From Bacteroidota bacterium (GTDB lineage Bacteria; Bacteroidota; Bacteroidia; B-17B0; Aurantibacillaceae): a stretch of 64,000 bases of DNA. Shown here in pieces: positions 46,109 to 54,763 of the stretch (positions are counted from its first letter, which is position 1; each line of letters begins with the position of its first letter). Under the pieces are notes generated by a model. That model worked only from the letters and a program-made list of their open reading frames with translations. It searched no databases and had not been told where the DNA came from. A program made the position numbers and the translations under genes. The stretch spans positions 42,911 through 106,910 of the forward strand of contig JAFDYI010000008.1 in assembly GCA_018267475.1 (NCBI GenBank), read 5' to 3'.

Positions 46109-46537
46109 TTAGTTAAGCGAAAGAGGCGGTATTTTCCCTTCTTTCAACAACTCGCTGCATTTCTTTTTATGTGCTTCAAAATTACCAAAAGCAAGCGCGT
46201 CTAACATTTCTTGACGTGTCATTTTTGGGTTTTTTAATTTCTTACGAATCTCATCTCCGCAACGATCTACAAAGTGTTCAAAACGTTGAGGCGCCCATCG
46301 GTACTCCTGGCGTGCATCCACGATAAACTCAAGCGGAAGCTCCCCTTCAATTTTTGCTTTTACCTCTAAACCATCGTAAACCTTAGGCAACTTACGATTA
46401 TCAAACACAAAGGGTTTGGATATCATAATAACATGCTTTTTGCGCTTAGGGTCTATCAACGAAAGCCCTTGAAAACGCAAGCCTTCCTTGGTTAGCGTTT
46501 GAAATTTTTTTTGAAAATGATTTAAAACCTCGAACAT
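46109..46537 (-). CDS. Conserved-looking hypothetical protein (142 aa)
   Basis: I do not recognise this protein. It is soluble and basic, without signal peptide or membrane helix. Landmarks are LSLIDPKRKKHVIMISKPFV, DGLEVKAKIEGELPLEFIVD and a helical C-terminal half (RRWAPQRF-like EYRWAPQRFEHFVDRCGDEI, then KMTRQEMLDALAFGNFEAHK). It is monocistronic: its own exact -7 box lies 37 bases upstream and a terminator follows. Codon use resembles neighbouring core genes, so it is probably a resident rather than a recent arrival. Confidence 0.65.
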   Translation of the reverse strand: MFEVLNHFQKKFQTLTKEGLRFQGLSLIDPKRKKHVIMISKPFVFDNRKLPKVYDGLEVKAKIEGELPLEFIVDARQEYRWAPQRFEHFVDRCGDEIRKKLKNPKMTRQEMLDALAFGNFEAHKKKCSELLKEGKIPPLSLN

Positions 46538-46883
46538 GACTTTGTTTTTATAAAAATGTTTTTTTTACCGTAACAAAGGTATTAACTTTTTATCAACAAA
46601 AAGAGCAATTAAACCGTAAAAAAAGCGCTTTAGTCTAATTTAAGACTCCTTATTTGTTTTTCATAAACTGTTTAAATGCTGTTAAAAAAAGGTTTATTTC
46701 TTGTTAAAAAAATTGTTAAAAATTTTTTCTTAAAATCATAGTAAACTGATAATCATATTATTATACTAAAATACGTTTTTAACAAAAAGGTTCGTAAACA
46801 ACAAAAAAAACTGTCCTTGTTGAAAAGTATTTTCTTCTTGCTTTTTCAAGCAACAAGAAAAACCTGTTTTTTTAGGATGCCGA
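46538..46883. other. 346-bp A/T-rich intergenic region
   Basis: No gene was found. It contains an exact - strand -7 box TACCTTTG (46581-46574), 37 bases before the start of the 142-aa gene. A small hairpin TTGCTT-tttc-AAGCAA (46838-46853) followed on the - strand by T-rich sequence may terminate the J-domain gene. Three TGTTAAAAA units near 46679-46720 have no assigned role. Confidence 0.5.
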
Positions 46884-47390
46884 TTAGGGTGTGTTTTTTT
46901 CTTGGGCAGCCTCCCTTGGCGCTTTGTGGTGATGCAAAGCGGGCTTTTCATACAAATGCAAAAGAAGTAACAGTAATGCAATGGATATAGGAATGCTGAT
47001 GAGTAAGTACATCAGCTCTCTGTTATTAGTTTTAGGGGCTGCAGGGGCTGCGGCATACACCGGTTCTTTTTTAGGATAATGCTCTTGATAGTAATTTCTA
47101 TACTTTAAATCCGGCTCGTGAAAAGTATATGTTTTTTGTTTTTTTGCAGAAGGGGCACGCGAGGTTGCAACAGACGTATGGGTTTGATAGTTTTTTTTGT
47201 AATCGTATTTTTTGCGTTTGGCTGGGTCTATCAGCGTTTCGTAAGCTTCTTTTATTTGCTTAAATTTTTCTTCGGCAAGTGGATTTTTATCGGGGTGGTA
47301 CAGCTTGGCTAAGCGCCTGTAGGCTGCTTTTATATCGGCCTGTGTAGCTGTTGCGGATATTTGCAAAATATGATAAAAATCAGTCGTCAT
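46884..47390 (-). CDS. J-domain protein with C-terminal membrane anchor
   Basis: A 168-residue DnaJ-like co-chaperone. Residues 4-65 are a J domain ([20 protein letters not shown], then [10 protein letters not shown] with the HPD tripeptide that stimulates DnaK, and [20 protein letters not shown]). There is no G/F-rich or zinc-finger region, so it is not DnaJ itself. After a polar, alanine/proline-rich linker comes a transmembrane helix ([20 protein letters not shown], about 124-143) and a His-rich tail. It probably recruits DnaK to the membrane; the client is unknown. Confidence 0.85.
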   Translation of the reverse strand: MTTDFYHILQISATATQADIKAAYRRLAKLYHPDKNPLAEEKFKQIKEAYETLIDPAKRKKYDYKKNYQTHTSVATSRAPSAKKQKTYTFHEPDLKYRNYYQEHYPKKEPVYAAAPAAPKTNNRELMYLLISIPISIALLLLLLHLYEKPALHHHKAPREAAQEKNTP

Positions 47391-47400
47391 GACTAAGAAA

Positions 47401-47425
47401 AAACCCTCACATTTTGTGAGGGTTT
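47401..47425 (-). terminator. Terminator after the peptide-binding lipoprotein gene
   Basis: AAACCCTCACA / TGTGAGGGTTT form a perfect 11-bp stem with a 3-base loop, followed by a T-run on the - strand. It lies immediately downstream of the stop at 47430. Confidence 0.9.
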
Positions 47426-47429
47426 GCGT

Positions 47430-49160
47430 TTATTTGGTTTTGCTTGTATCGGCTTTTGCTTTTATATACACATCGGCCAGATTGCGATACAGCAACTGAT
47501 TGCTGTGTGCGTTTTGCACATCGGCTTGCACAATGCGGTAGTTGCCATCGTACCAAAGGGGCATAATAGGCGCGTCGTTCATTAACTGCTGCTCGGCTTT
47601 CATAAAGTGGGCGTAGCTGCTGTCTTTATTTACGGCATCTCTTCCCATTTCAAAATACGTATCAAAAGTTTTGTTTTTATATCGAATGGTATTGATGTAT
47701 GATTTTTGCGCGGTATCTTTAGGTACGTTAGCCCCATAAAACACATTTAAAAACGATTCGGGACTTGGGTAATCGGCTACCCACGAGTCGCGTACTATAT
47801 CGGCACGCCCACTTTGGGCTAATTCTACTTTTTTAGCAAAAGGCATTACTTCAAAATCCACGTTTACGTTTAAGTTTTCTAATAATTCTTTTTGAATTTC
47901 TACTACTACGTTGGTATGGCGGGCGCCTCCGCTGTTTAAAATAATTTTAGCAGTAGGAAAAGCCCTGCCGTTAGGGTATCCCGCTTGGGCTAATAGTTTT
48001 TTAGCTTCCACTACGCTGTAATCGTACCCATGTATTTTAGTAATATCGTAGCCCGGAAAAGTAGAGGGGGTAATACCGTGTATAGCCGGTCCGTAGGCCT
48101 GCCCGTGCAGCACATCATCTACAATTTTTTTACGGTTAATAGCTAAGTTAAAAGCCTTGCGCACCATGGGATTGTCAAAGGGTGGGCGGCTGATATTGAA
48201 TGAGTAATACTGGGTAATCATTTCGGGCATATTTTCTAATACATATTTGGGTGGGCGGTTTTGAAAATCTTGTATGCCATTTTCTACCATATCTTTTACC
48301 GATTGTGAAGGAAGCGAATATACAATATCCAATTTCCCTGCTTTAAACATGCTGAGTTCTTCGTCTTTGGAAGGAACAATATATACCATTACCGAATCTA
48401 AAAAAGGTAATTGATTTCCTAATGAATCGAATAGGTAGTAATGAGGGTTTCGGGTAAGTACGGTTTGGGTTTTGTCCGAACTTTTTTCGTTAAACACAAA
48501 AGCACCGGCTCCTACTTTTACCTCTTTGCCGTATTTTTCTACGGCTTCTTTGGGTACTACGCCGCACACGGGCGAGGCCAATATATTTAAGAATACCGAG
48601 CTGGGGTGCACCAAAGTTATTTCCAGTGTATAGTCGTCAAGGTCTTTTACGCCTTCCAAATTGCCTGTGCCTTCGTTGTAGCTGTTGGCTCCTTTTACCC
48701 TATCTTTAAAGGTACTTAAAAAAGCACTGTTTTTGCATACTTGTTCAAACGAGTATTTAAAATCGCTGGCTTTTACCTCTCTTCCTTTTCCATTGGCAAA
48801 ACAACTATTGTCGTGAAACAGAACGCCTTTACGCAAATGAAAGGTGTATTTGGTGCCGCTGGGGTCTATTTCCCATTTTTCGGCAATGGCGGGTGCAACC
48901 TGAAGGGTTCTATTATTTAAACGCACCAAGCCATCGTACAGCTGGGTAGCAATAAAAGCAGAAGATACATCAATAATAGAGGCCGGGTTTAAGCCTGAGT
49001 AGGTTTCGCCCTCGGCTACACGCAGGCAGCCTCCATATACGCGCCCTCCCTTAGCCTCGGCGTGGGTTGTACTTTCTGTATTATTCGATTGTTTTTTATC
49101 TCCGCCACAAGAGCTTAAAATAAGGGCAGAAAACAAAGTTGCTAAAGATATTTTCTTCAT
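47430..49160 (-). CDS. ABC-type oligopeptide-binding lipoprotein (SBP_bac_5)
   Basis: A 576-residue extracytoplasmic solute-binding protein of the OppA/DppA family. The signal peptide MKKISLATLFSALILSSCGG ends in a lipobox (LSSC), which sets the start at 49160. GLNPASIIDVSSAFIATQLY, YDGLVRLN, APAIAEKWEIDPSGTKYTF and FHLRKGVLFHD are the family's N-terminal block; FNLAINRKKIVDDVLHGQA and ADYPSPESFLNVFYG lie in the C-terminal lobe. It would capture peptides at the membrane surface. No permease or ATPase genes are adjacent, so its partners must be encoded elsewhere. Confidence 0.88.
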   Translation of the reverse strand: MKKISLATLFSALILSSCGGDKKQSNNTESTTHAEAKGGRVYGGCLRVAEGETYSGLNPASIIDVSSAFIATQLYDGLVRLNNRTLQVAPAIAEKWEIDPSGTKYTFHLRKGVLFHDNSCFANGKGREVKASDFKYSFEQVCKNSAFLSTFKDRVKGANSYNEGTGNLEGVKDLDDYTLEITLVHPSSVFLNILASPVCGVVPKEAVEKYGKEVKVGAGAFVFNEKSSDKTQTVLTRNPHYYLFDSLGNQLPFLDSVMVYIVPSKDEELSMFKAGKLDIVYSLPSQSVKDMVENGIQDFQNRPPKYVLENMPEMITQYYSFNISRPPFDNPMVRKAFNLAINRKKIVDDVLHGQAYGPAIHGITPSTFPGYDITKIHGYDYSVVEAKKLLAQAGYPNGRAFPTAKIILNSGGARHTNVVVEIQKELLENLNVNVDFEVMPFAKKVELAQSGRADIVRDSWVADYPSPESFLNVFYGANVPKDTAQKSYINTIRYKNKTFDTYFEMGRDAVNKDSSYAHFMKAEQQLMNDAPIMPLWYDGNYRIVQADVQNAHSNQLLYRNLADVYIKAKADTSKTK

Positions 49161-49292
49161 ATAAACACGCATTAAATGCACCTACAATAATACGGCTTTA
49201 TTTAAGAATAAACAAATTTTTTAGACAGAGTACGTTTCTTTATCGCTCGTTTTTAAGGCATACTATTCTTTATCCAAAAAAGCAACCCTATT

Positions 49293-50225
49293 TTAGTTTT
49301 TCCAACTACTTACAAAGTGGCAATGGCTTTTAGCTATCTCCTCAAGCGGATAAGGGGTAAAAATATGGGAAAGCCGTATTGATTTTAATTCCTCTATATT
49401 CCCTGCTCTATACGATTCTTCTATAATGGGAATTTTTAAATCTTGGTATATTTTTTTGTAATCGTATATCCTTATTCTACTTTGAGGCTGAATAGAGTTA
49501 TCTATCCATTTCCATGCGGTATTCGAAAATTGCAAAAAATGGTATATATTGATGGATTTGTCAAAATGAGCAAAATGGTCAGACATATCAATAAAGTGCG
49601 ACATTACCCCACCCTCTTTCTTTACCACCCTGGCAAATTCTTTTAATATCGGTATTAAAATATCAGGATAGATATGCTCAAATGTATTATTTGAATTTAC
49701 CAAATCAATAGAATTATCTGGCAATGAGAGCGTTCTCGCATCTTCTACAAGATATACAATATGTAACTTTTGCAATATTTCTTGCAAGGAAAGAACGTTG
49801 TAGTTTTCGATAATGTGATTAATAGTCTCAAATCTTTCTGGTATTACAGATATATAGTGAGCTAATCGTCCTGTTTTTTGGGCTTCAATAAATTTCAACA
49901 AAGTAGTCTGCAAACGCTCTTTTGAAGTAAGGAAGGATATATCAACCGAATATGTTTTTCCTGCTCCTATCAAGAAAAAACTGATAGGTACAATAGGATA
50001 CCAACCCGTTCCAATTTCTAAACAAACATTTGGTATCTTATTTTCGGTGTATTTTTGAAAGCTTTTTATATGCACTTGGGCGTGCTCCAATCTATCATAA
50101 AAGTATTCATCAGAAAGATACACTCCTTTTGTTATATATTTTTGAAAAATGTAATTAATCTTATGATTAAAGGGTAAGTACGATATTGTTTTTTGAACTA
50201 CCGCTTTTAAAAGCCATTTTTTCAT
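49293..50225 (-). CDS. Class I SAM-dependent methyltransferase (310 aa)
   Basis: A methyltransferase with an N-terminal extension of about 65 residues. VCLEIGTGWYPIVPISFFL is motif I, YSVDISFL follows as motif II, and EDARTLSLPDNSIDLVNSNN plus FEHIYPDILIPILKEFARVV form the later motifs. The acceptor is unknown. The gene is conspicuously A/T-rich and uses codons unlike the PBP1A gene beside it, similar to genes of the polysaccharide island, so horizontal acquisition is likely. It is flanked by the peptide-binding lipoprotein and PBP1A on the same strand. Confidence 0.8.
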   Translation of the reverse strand: MKKWLLKAVVQKTISYLPFNHKINYIFQKYITKGVYLSDEYFYDRLEHAQVHIKSFQKYTENKIPNVCLEIGTGWYPIVPISFFLIGAGKTYSVDISFLTSKERLQTTLLKFIEAQKTGRLAHYISVIPERFETINHIIENYNVLSLQEILQKLHIVYLVEDARTLSLPDNSIDLVNSNNTFEHIYPDILIPILKEFARVVKKEGGVMSHFIDMSDHFAHFDKSINIYHFLQFSNTAWKWIDNSIQPQSRIRIYDYKKIYQDLKIPIIEESYRAGNIEELKSIRLSHIFTPYPLEEIAKSHCHFVSSWKN

Positions 50226-50267
50226 ATCACTGTGCTATTAGTTGCATTTTTAAAATTATTTTTTTTA

Positions 50268-52532
50268 CTACGGCATATCAAAAACATCTCCTTTTCCGGA
50301 TGCGTTTTCTTGCATGCTGTTTTCGTCGTCGTACTTACTGCAATCCAACTCTATTTCGGTCATTTTTTTAGGGCGCTCAAAATCGGCAGTACTCACTTTT
50401 AGTTTTTTATCGGCATATACCTTTTGAAAAAACTTACCCCAAATAGGCAGTGCCATACTGGCTCCTTGTCCTTGGTCGGTGGTATTAAAGTGCACCGCTC
50501 TATCCTCGCCTCCTACCCAGCAGCCGGCGGCCAAATCGGGGGTATATCCTATAAACCAGCCATCGCTGTTATTTTGTGTGGTTCCTGTTTTTCCGGCAAT
50601 GGGGTTCATCAGTTTAAAACGATAGCGCAGGCGCGAGCCGGTGCCGTACTGCACCACGCCTTTCATTAGTTCGCACATCACATAGGCTTTTTCTTCATTA
50701 AATACTTCTTCGGTATTGGGTACTAATTCTTCTAATACTTTTCCGTTTTTATCTTCTATACGGGTAACAAAAATAGGTTGCACATAAGTACCCTTGTTGG
50801 CAAAGGTGGAGTTGGCTCCCACCATTTCGTACAAAGAAATATCGGCTACCCCCAAACACAAAGCCGGTACCGCTTCTAAAGGCGAGGTAACACCCATGCG
50901 GCGGGCTAAATTAACCACGGCATTAGGGCCAAACTTTTTCATCAACGCGGCGCTTACGTAGTTGATGGAGTTGGCTAAGGCCATTTTTAGAGTGATGAGT
51001 TTGCCTTCTAGTTTTTCATCGCCGGCCGAGTTGCTGGGGCACCACTCTTCGCCTGTTTCGGTGGTGATGCAGGTGCGCACATTGGGCATGCGGTAGCAAG
51101 GCGAGTAGCCTTCTTGAATGGCCAAAGCATATACAAAAGGCTTGAAGGTAGAGCCTACCTGGCGTTTCCCTATTTTTACGTGGTCGTATTGAAAGTGTGT
51201 GTGGTTAATGCCCCCTACCCAGGCTTTGATGTAGCCCGTTTGTGGCTGCATAGCCATAAAACCCGATTGCAAAAAACTTTTGTAATAGCGAATGGAGTCG
51301 TAAGGGCTCATCAAGGTATCTATCTCTCCGCGCCAGCTAAAAACAACCATTTTTACCGGTGTTTTAAACTCTTTCATAATTTCTTCTTCTGTTTTTCCGA
51401 CTGCTTTTAGGTTTTTGTATCTGTCACTTCTATGCACGGCGCTTTGCATGATGTTGTGAATTTCGTCTTTGCTTACGTTCCAGGCAAAAGGCGCGTTTTT
51501 TTTAGTTTTACATTCTTTATCAAATACTTGTTGCAGGGCGCTCATGTGTTCGCTTACTGCTTCTTCGGCGTATTTTTGCATGCGCGAATCAATGGTGGTG
51601 TATATTTTTAATCCGTCGCGGTATATATCGTACATGCTTCCGTCTTCTTTTTTATGAGAAGCGCACCAATCTTTCAAAAAATTATCGCGCAGATATTCTC
51701 TAAAATAGGTAGCCAAGCCTTCGTTATGGCTTTCGGGGCGAAACACCAAATTAAGCGGTTGCGTTTTTAGAGAATCAAATTTTTCTTGGGATAAATACCG
51801 GTATTTTAGCATTTGCCCCAGCACTACGTTACGGCGTTGTTGGGTGCGCTGGGCATGCCGTACCGGGTTGAACAAAGAGGGGTTTTTGGCCATACCCACC
51901 AGCATGGCGGCTTGAGGTACGGTCAGTTTATCGGGGGTGGTATTAAAATAAATTTGCGAAGCCGATTTAATACCTACTGCTAAATTTAAAAAATCAAACT
52001 TATTGAGGTACATGGCCATAATTTCTTGCTTGGTATATAGTTTTTCTAAGCGGGTAGCAATAATCCACTCTTTTATTTTGCGAAACACTAATTGAAATTT
52101 ACTTAGGTTTTCTCTGGGAAATTGCATTTTTGCCAACTGTTGGGTAATGGTGCTGCCTCCTCCCGATGAAGAGCTTCCGGTCAGTACACCCGTAGCCGAA
52201 CGAAAAAGAGCTTTTAAATCTACTCCGCTGTGTTCCATAAAACGAGCGTCTTCGGTAGCTATGAGAGCGTTGCTAAGGTTGGGACTTAACTCGCTGTACT
52301 TTACGTTAATGCGGTTTTCTTTGTAAAACTTTCCTAAGATGGCGCCATCAGTACTATACACTACCGAAGCTAAATTACTTTTGGGGTTTTGCAACTCTTC
52401 TACCTTAGGTAATTCGCCAAACACATTGCAAGCAGCTAAAACAATAAGGGTAAAAAAAAGCAATACCGGACTTAGTATCAAAAGCCAAATGGCTAGTACG
52501 TATTTTATTGCATTTTTTTTCGAATCGGCCAT
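50268..52532 (-). CDS. mrcA: Bifunctional penicillin-binding protein 1A
   Basis: A 754-residue class A PBP that polymerises and cross-links peptidoglycan in the periplasm. A membrane anchor (YVLAIWLLILSPVLLFFTLI) is followed by the GT51 glycosyltransferase domain with catalytic Glu in ALIATEDARFMEHSGVD and GGSTITQQLAKM. The transpeptidase domain has the SxxK serine in QVGSTFKPFVYALAIQEG, SxN in NSINYVSAAL, and KTG in IAGKTGTTQNNSDGW. The C-terminus is a short acidic tail. The start was set at MADSKKN (52532); a TAnnTTTG box just upstream argues against the earlier MHF. Confidence 0.93.
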   Translation of the reverse strand: MADSKKNAIKYVLAIWLLILSPVLLFFTLIVLAACNVFGELPKVEELQNPKSNLASVVYSTDGAILGKFYKENRINVKYSELSPNLSNALIATEDARFMEHSGVDLKALFRSATGVLTGSSSSGGGSTITQQLAKMQFPRENLSKFQLVFRKIKEWIIATRLEKLYTKQEIMAMYLNKFDFLNLAVGIKSASQIYFNTTPDKLTVPQAAMLVGMAKNPSLFNPVRHAQRTQQRRNVVLGQMLKYRYLSQEKFDSLKTQPLNLVFRPESHNEGLATYFREYLRDNFLKDWCASHKKEDGSMYDIYRDGLKIYTTIDSRMQKYAEEAVSEHMSALQQVFDKECKTKKNAPFAWNVSKDEIHNIMQSAVHRSDRYKNLKAVGKTEEEIMKEFKTPVKMVVFSWRGEIDTLMSPYDSIRYYKSFLQSGFMAMQPQTGYIKAWVGGINHTHFQYDHVKIGKRQVGSTFKPFVYALAIQEGYSPCYRMPNVRTCITTETGEEWCPSNSAGDEKLEGKLITLKMALANSINYVSAALMKKFGPNAVVNLARRMGVTSPLEAVPALCLGVADISLYEMVGANSTFANKGTYVQPIFVTRIEDKNGKVLEELVPNTEEVFNEEKAYVMCELMKGVVQYGTGSRLRYRFKLMNPIAGKTGTTQNNSDGWFIGYTPDLAAGCWVGGEDRAVHFNTTDQGQGASMALPIWGKFFQKVYADKKLKVSTADFERPKKMTEIELDCSKYDDENSMQENASGKGDVFDMP

Positions 52533-52538
52533 AAAGTG

Positions 52539-52567
52539 CAAAAGTACTGTTAATTTACGAACTCAAA
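52539..52567 (-). promoter_or_regulatory. Promoter of the PBP1A gene
   Basis: TTTG (52567-52564), 17 bases, then TACTTTTG (52546-52539) on the - strand. The -7 box ends only 6 bases before the ATG, so the mRNA would have almost no leader if this is the promoter. Confidence 0.45.
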
Positions 52568-52584
52568 AAAGAAGGATGTTTCTG

Positions 52585-52977
52585 CTAAAAAGCAGCCGCT
52601 ATTTTTTGGGCTATTTCTGTATATTCTTCTTTAGAAAGTGTTATTTTTTTATTCGAAAAATGAGCGTCGCGCTCGTGGTTAGCCGGTATTAAGTGGATGT
52701 GGGCATGAGGCACCTCAAAGCCTAGCACCACAGAGGCTACACGCTGACACGGAATGCTTTTTTTTATGGCTTGCGCTACCCGCTTCGTAAAACGCATCAA
52801 CTCTTGGTAGCTCGCCTCGTCCAAATCGTATAAATAGTCTATTTCTTTTTTAGGCACCACTAGGCTATGCCCTTTAGTAAGTGGATGGATATCTAAAAAA
52901 GCAAAACAATGCTCGTTTTCAGCTATCTTGTAGCAAGGAATCTCTCCTGCCACAATTTTTGAAAAAATACTGGGCAT
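52585..52977 (-). CDS. HIT-family nucleotide hydrolase
   Basis: A 130-residue histidine-triad protein of the HINT/YcfF branch. CYKIAENEHCFAFLDIHPLT, KGHSLVVPKKEIDYLYDLD and the catalytic VPHAHIHLIPAN (His-x-His-x-His) are intact. Members hydrolyse phosphoramidates or AMP-linked compounds in the cytoplasm. Its ATG overlaps the last base of the greA stop codon, so greA and this gene form a coupled pair, a common Bacteroidota arrangement. Confidence 0.92.
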   Translation of the reverse strand: MPSIFSKIVAGEIPCYKIAENEHCFAFLDIHPLTKGHSLVVPKKEIDYLYDLDEASYQELMRFTKRVAQAIKKSIPCQRVASVVLGFEVPHAHIHLIPANHERDAHFSNKKITLSKEEYTEIAQKIAAAF

Positions 52978-53459
52978 TAAATACTGATGGATATAATTTC
53001 AAACAACATGGTACCGGCGGGCACGTTTACTTCTACCTTGTCGCCTACTTTTTTTCCCATCAGAGCCTTTCCTATCGGCGAATCAACCGATATTTTCCCT
53101 TCTTTTAGGTTGGCTTCGCTTTGTGTAACAAGGGTGTAGGTAACCTCTTGCTGGGTTTTGGCGTTTTTTACTTTTACTTTAGTAAGTATAGATGCTTTTG
53201 AAGTATCCAAAGTGCTGGCATCTAAAAGGCGGGCGTTAGCCAACATATCTTCCATCTTCGCTATGCGTGCTTCTAAAAGGCCTTGGGCTTCGCGTGCGGC
53301 ATCGTATTCGGCATTTTCACTTAAATCGCCTTTATCGCGTGCTTCCGCCACTTGGCGCGTAAGGTTAGCGCGTTCTTTCGTTTTTAAAAAAAGAAGTTCG
53401 TCCTGCAATTTTTTCAAGCCGTCTTCGGTAAAATACGATACGTTTTGTGTTTGTGCCAT
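52977..53459 (-). CDS. greA: Transcription elongation factor GreA
   Basis: A 160-residue Gre factor that rescues backtracked RNA polymerase by stimulating transcript cleavage. The N-terminal coiled coil contains TEDGLKKLQDELLFLKTKER and the acidic tip EARDKGDLSENAEYDAAREA with the two carboxylates needed for cleavage. The C-terminal FKBP-like domain ends SPIGKALMGKKVGDKVEVNV. MAQTQNV at 53459 was chosen over an earlier in-frame ATG because only this gives the usual N-terminus and clears the upstream hairpin. The HIT gene overlaps its stop. Confidence 0.95.
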   Translation of the reverse strand: MAQTQNVSYFTEDGLKKLQDELLFLKTKERANLTRQVAEARDKGDLSENAEYDAAREAQGLLEARIAKMEDMLANARLLDASTLDTSKASILTKVKVKNAKTQQEVTYTLVTQSEANLKEGKISVDSPIGKALMGKKVGDKVEVNVPAGTMLFEIISISI

Positions 53460-53481
53460 AGTTTCTGATATTAAAAAAATT

Positions 53482-53509
53482 ATGAAACCCCGCAAAAGCG
53501 AGGTTTCAT
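53482..53509 (-). terminator. Terminator-like hairpin after the PorV-like gene, inside the greA leader
   Basis: ATGAAACCCCGC and GCGAGGTTTCAT (12-bp arms, one G-U pair, AAAA loop on +), followed by a T-run on the - strand. It can terminate the upstream operon. It also lies at the very start of any transcript from the -7 box at 53523-53516. Confidence 0.75.
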
Positions 53510-53515
53510 TTGATA

Positions 53516-53523
53516 CAAAGATA
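53516..53523 (-). promoter_or_regulatory. -7 box of a greA promoter
   Basis: TATCTTTG on the - strand matches TAnnTTTG exactly. GTTG 18 bases upstream is a one-mismatch -33 element lying in the 3' end of the PorV-like gene. Confidence 0.5.
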
Positions 53524-53538
53524 CGAATTTATTTTTAC

Positions 53539-54657
53539 TTACAACGTTACGCGAATACCGAATGTGTTTACGCCGGCAAAAGCCGTGTTGGTAAAGCGAT
53601 ACGAATAATCTAAGCCTACATTTGATTTCTTTTCTTTACCAAAAGGTATTTGTACCGTAGCTCCAAAGCTTGGTCCGGTAAGAGTACCGGTGGTTGGAGG
53701 AGGTGAATAGGATAGCGAGGCGTTGTTGGTAGATTGTCTTTCTATGGCATAGCCGCCGCGCACCATCAAAAAGCGTCTGATGGCAATTTCGGTTCCAATG
53801 CTAAAAATATCGTTTGTAAAGGAGTTAGAAGTAAAGTTAGCTGCTACCGTAATACGGTAATCTTTTTTAAAACCCGATGAATCTTTGGTAAGGTAAAAAT
53901 CGTAAGCACCGCCTATGTTTAGCATAGAAGGCAGGTTGAAGCTAGATGATTTGTTATCAAAAGAGGCGGAATAACCGGCTAACGTTCCGTTGTTTAGGTT
54001 GGTGGTAAACGACAAACCATCACCGGCGTAAGTCATTTTAGGGCCTACGTTTCTTAAAGCAATGCCTATGTGAATTTGGTCGTATTTACCGGTCATGTAT
54101 TGAATACCTGCATCTAAAGCCACCCCGGTAGATTTTACATTACTCAGGGCTTCTTGAATAACGCGTATAGAAGCGCCTCCATAGATGTTATCAGAAAACC
54201 CTTTAGCGTAAGACAAAGCCACGTTAATTAGCGAAGGACTAAAAGTAGAGCCCGTACCTTCGGGTTGGTCGGTAGTGGTAATGGGTATTTGCCCGGCGCT
54301 CATAGAGAACACGTTGATACCAATAGCTCCGGTAGAGCCTACGTGCTGTGTTAAACCAAAATTATTGATGCTTACCCCCGAGCCGCCTAACCACAAAGTG
54401 TGGGTAAACAATACTTCGGTTTTGCGAGTAAGAGCCGTACCGGCAATGTTAGAGAACATAGCCTCCAAGCCTCTTACGCAAGATGTGTTGGCATTGGCCC
54501 AACCGCTAGAACCGGCATAAGGGTTTATCAACAACTCCGAAGCCCCTGCCGATCCTGCCCTGTCGGGGTTACCCGCATAGGAAGCTACAGGCAATGCGGC
54601 CATGGCTGTTATCAAGGCGCTTGCAATTATTTTTTTAGTTGTATCTTTCATTTCCAT
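53539..54657 (-). CDS. PorV/PorQ-family outer-membrane barrel protein
   Basis: A 372-residue exported barrel of the FadL-like PorV/PorQ (DUF3308) family. The signal peptide is IIASALITAMAALPVASYAG. RAGSAGASELLINPYAGSSG is the conserved N-terminal segment just after it, where PorV-type proteins carry a D-R-x-G-x-A-G block. ALDAGIQYMTGKYDQIHIGI, ALRNVGPKMTY and IRRFLMVRGGYAIE are strand pairs typical of the barrel. In type IX secretion PorV shuttles cargo by its C-terminal domain. This copy sits directly after a giant exported protein and a TonB receptor, suggesting a dedicated partner. Its exact PorV versus PorQ subtype is not resolved. Confidence 0.85.
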   Translation of the reverse strand: MEMKDTTKKIIASALITAMAALPVASYAGNPDRAGSAGASELLINPYAGSSGWANANTSCVRGLEAMFSNIAGTALTRKTEVLFTHTLWLGGSGVSINNFGLTQHVGSTGAIGINVFSMSAGQIPITTTDQPEGTGSTFSPSLINVALSYAKGFSDNIYGGASIRVIQEALSNVKSTGVALDAGIQYMTGKYDQIHIGIALRNVGPKMTYAGDGLSFTTNLNNGTLAGYSASFDNKSSSFNLPSMLNIGGAYDFYLTKDSSGFKKDYRITVAANFTSNSFTNDIFSIGTEIAIRRFLMVRGGYAIERQSTNNASLSYSPPPTTGTLTGPSFGATVQIPFGKEKKSNVGLDYSYRFTNTAFAGVNTFGIRVTL

Positions 54658-54683
54658 ATCTAAACTATTTATTTTTTGTATTT

Positions 54684-54740
54684 CTTATGATATAGCCTTG
54701 TTCCTTTTTTAGTTTGGGCAGCAAGGCTATATTTCATAAG
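54684..54740. other. Imperfect 17-bp hairpin between giant protein and PorV-like genes
   Basis: CTTATGATATAGCCTTG (54684-54700) pairs with CAAGGCTATATTTCATAAG (54722-54740), allowing a 2-base bulge, across a 21-base loop. It sits downstream of the upstream gene's start region boundary, that is between the giant-protein stop and the PorV-like start reading leftwards from 54763 to 54658. No good T-run follows, so it may stabilise or attenuate the operon mRNA rather than end it. Confidence 0.6.
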
Positions 54741-54763
54741 CATATTTTATTTATGTTCCTATA

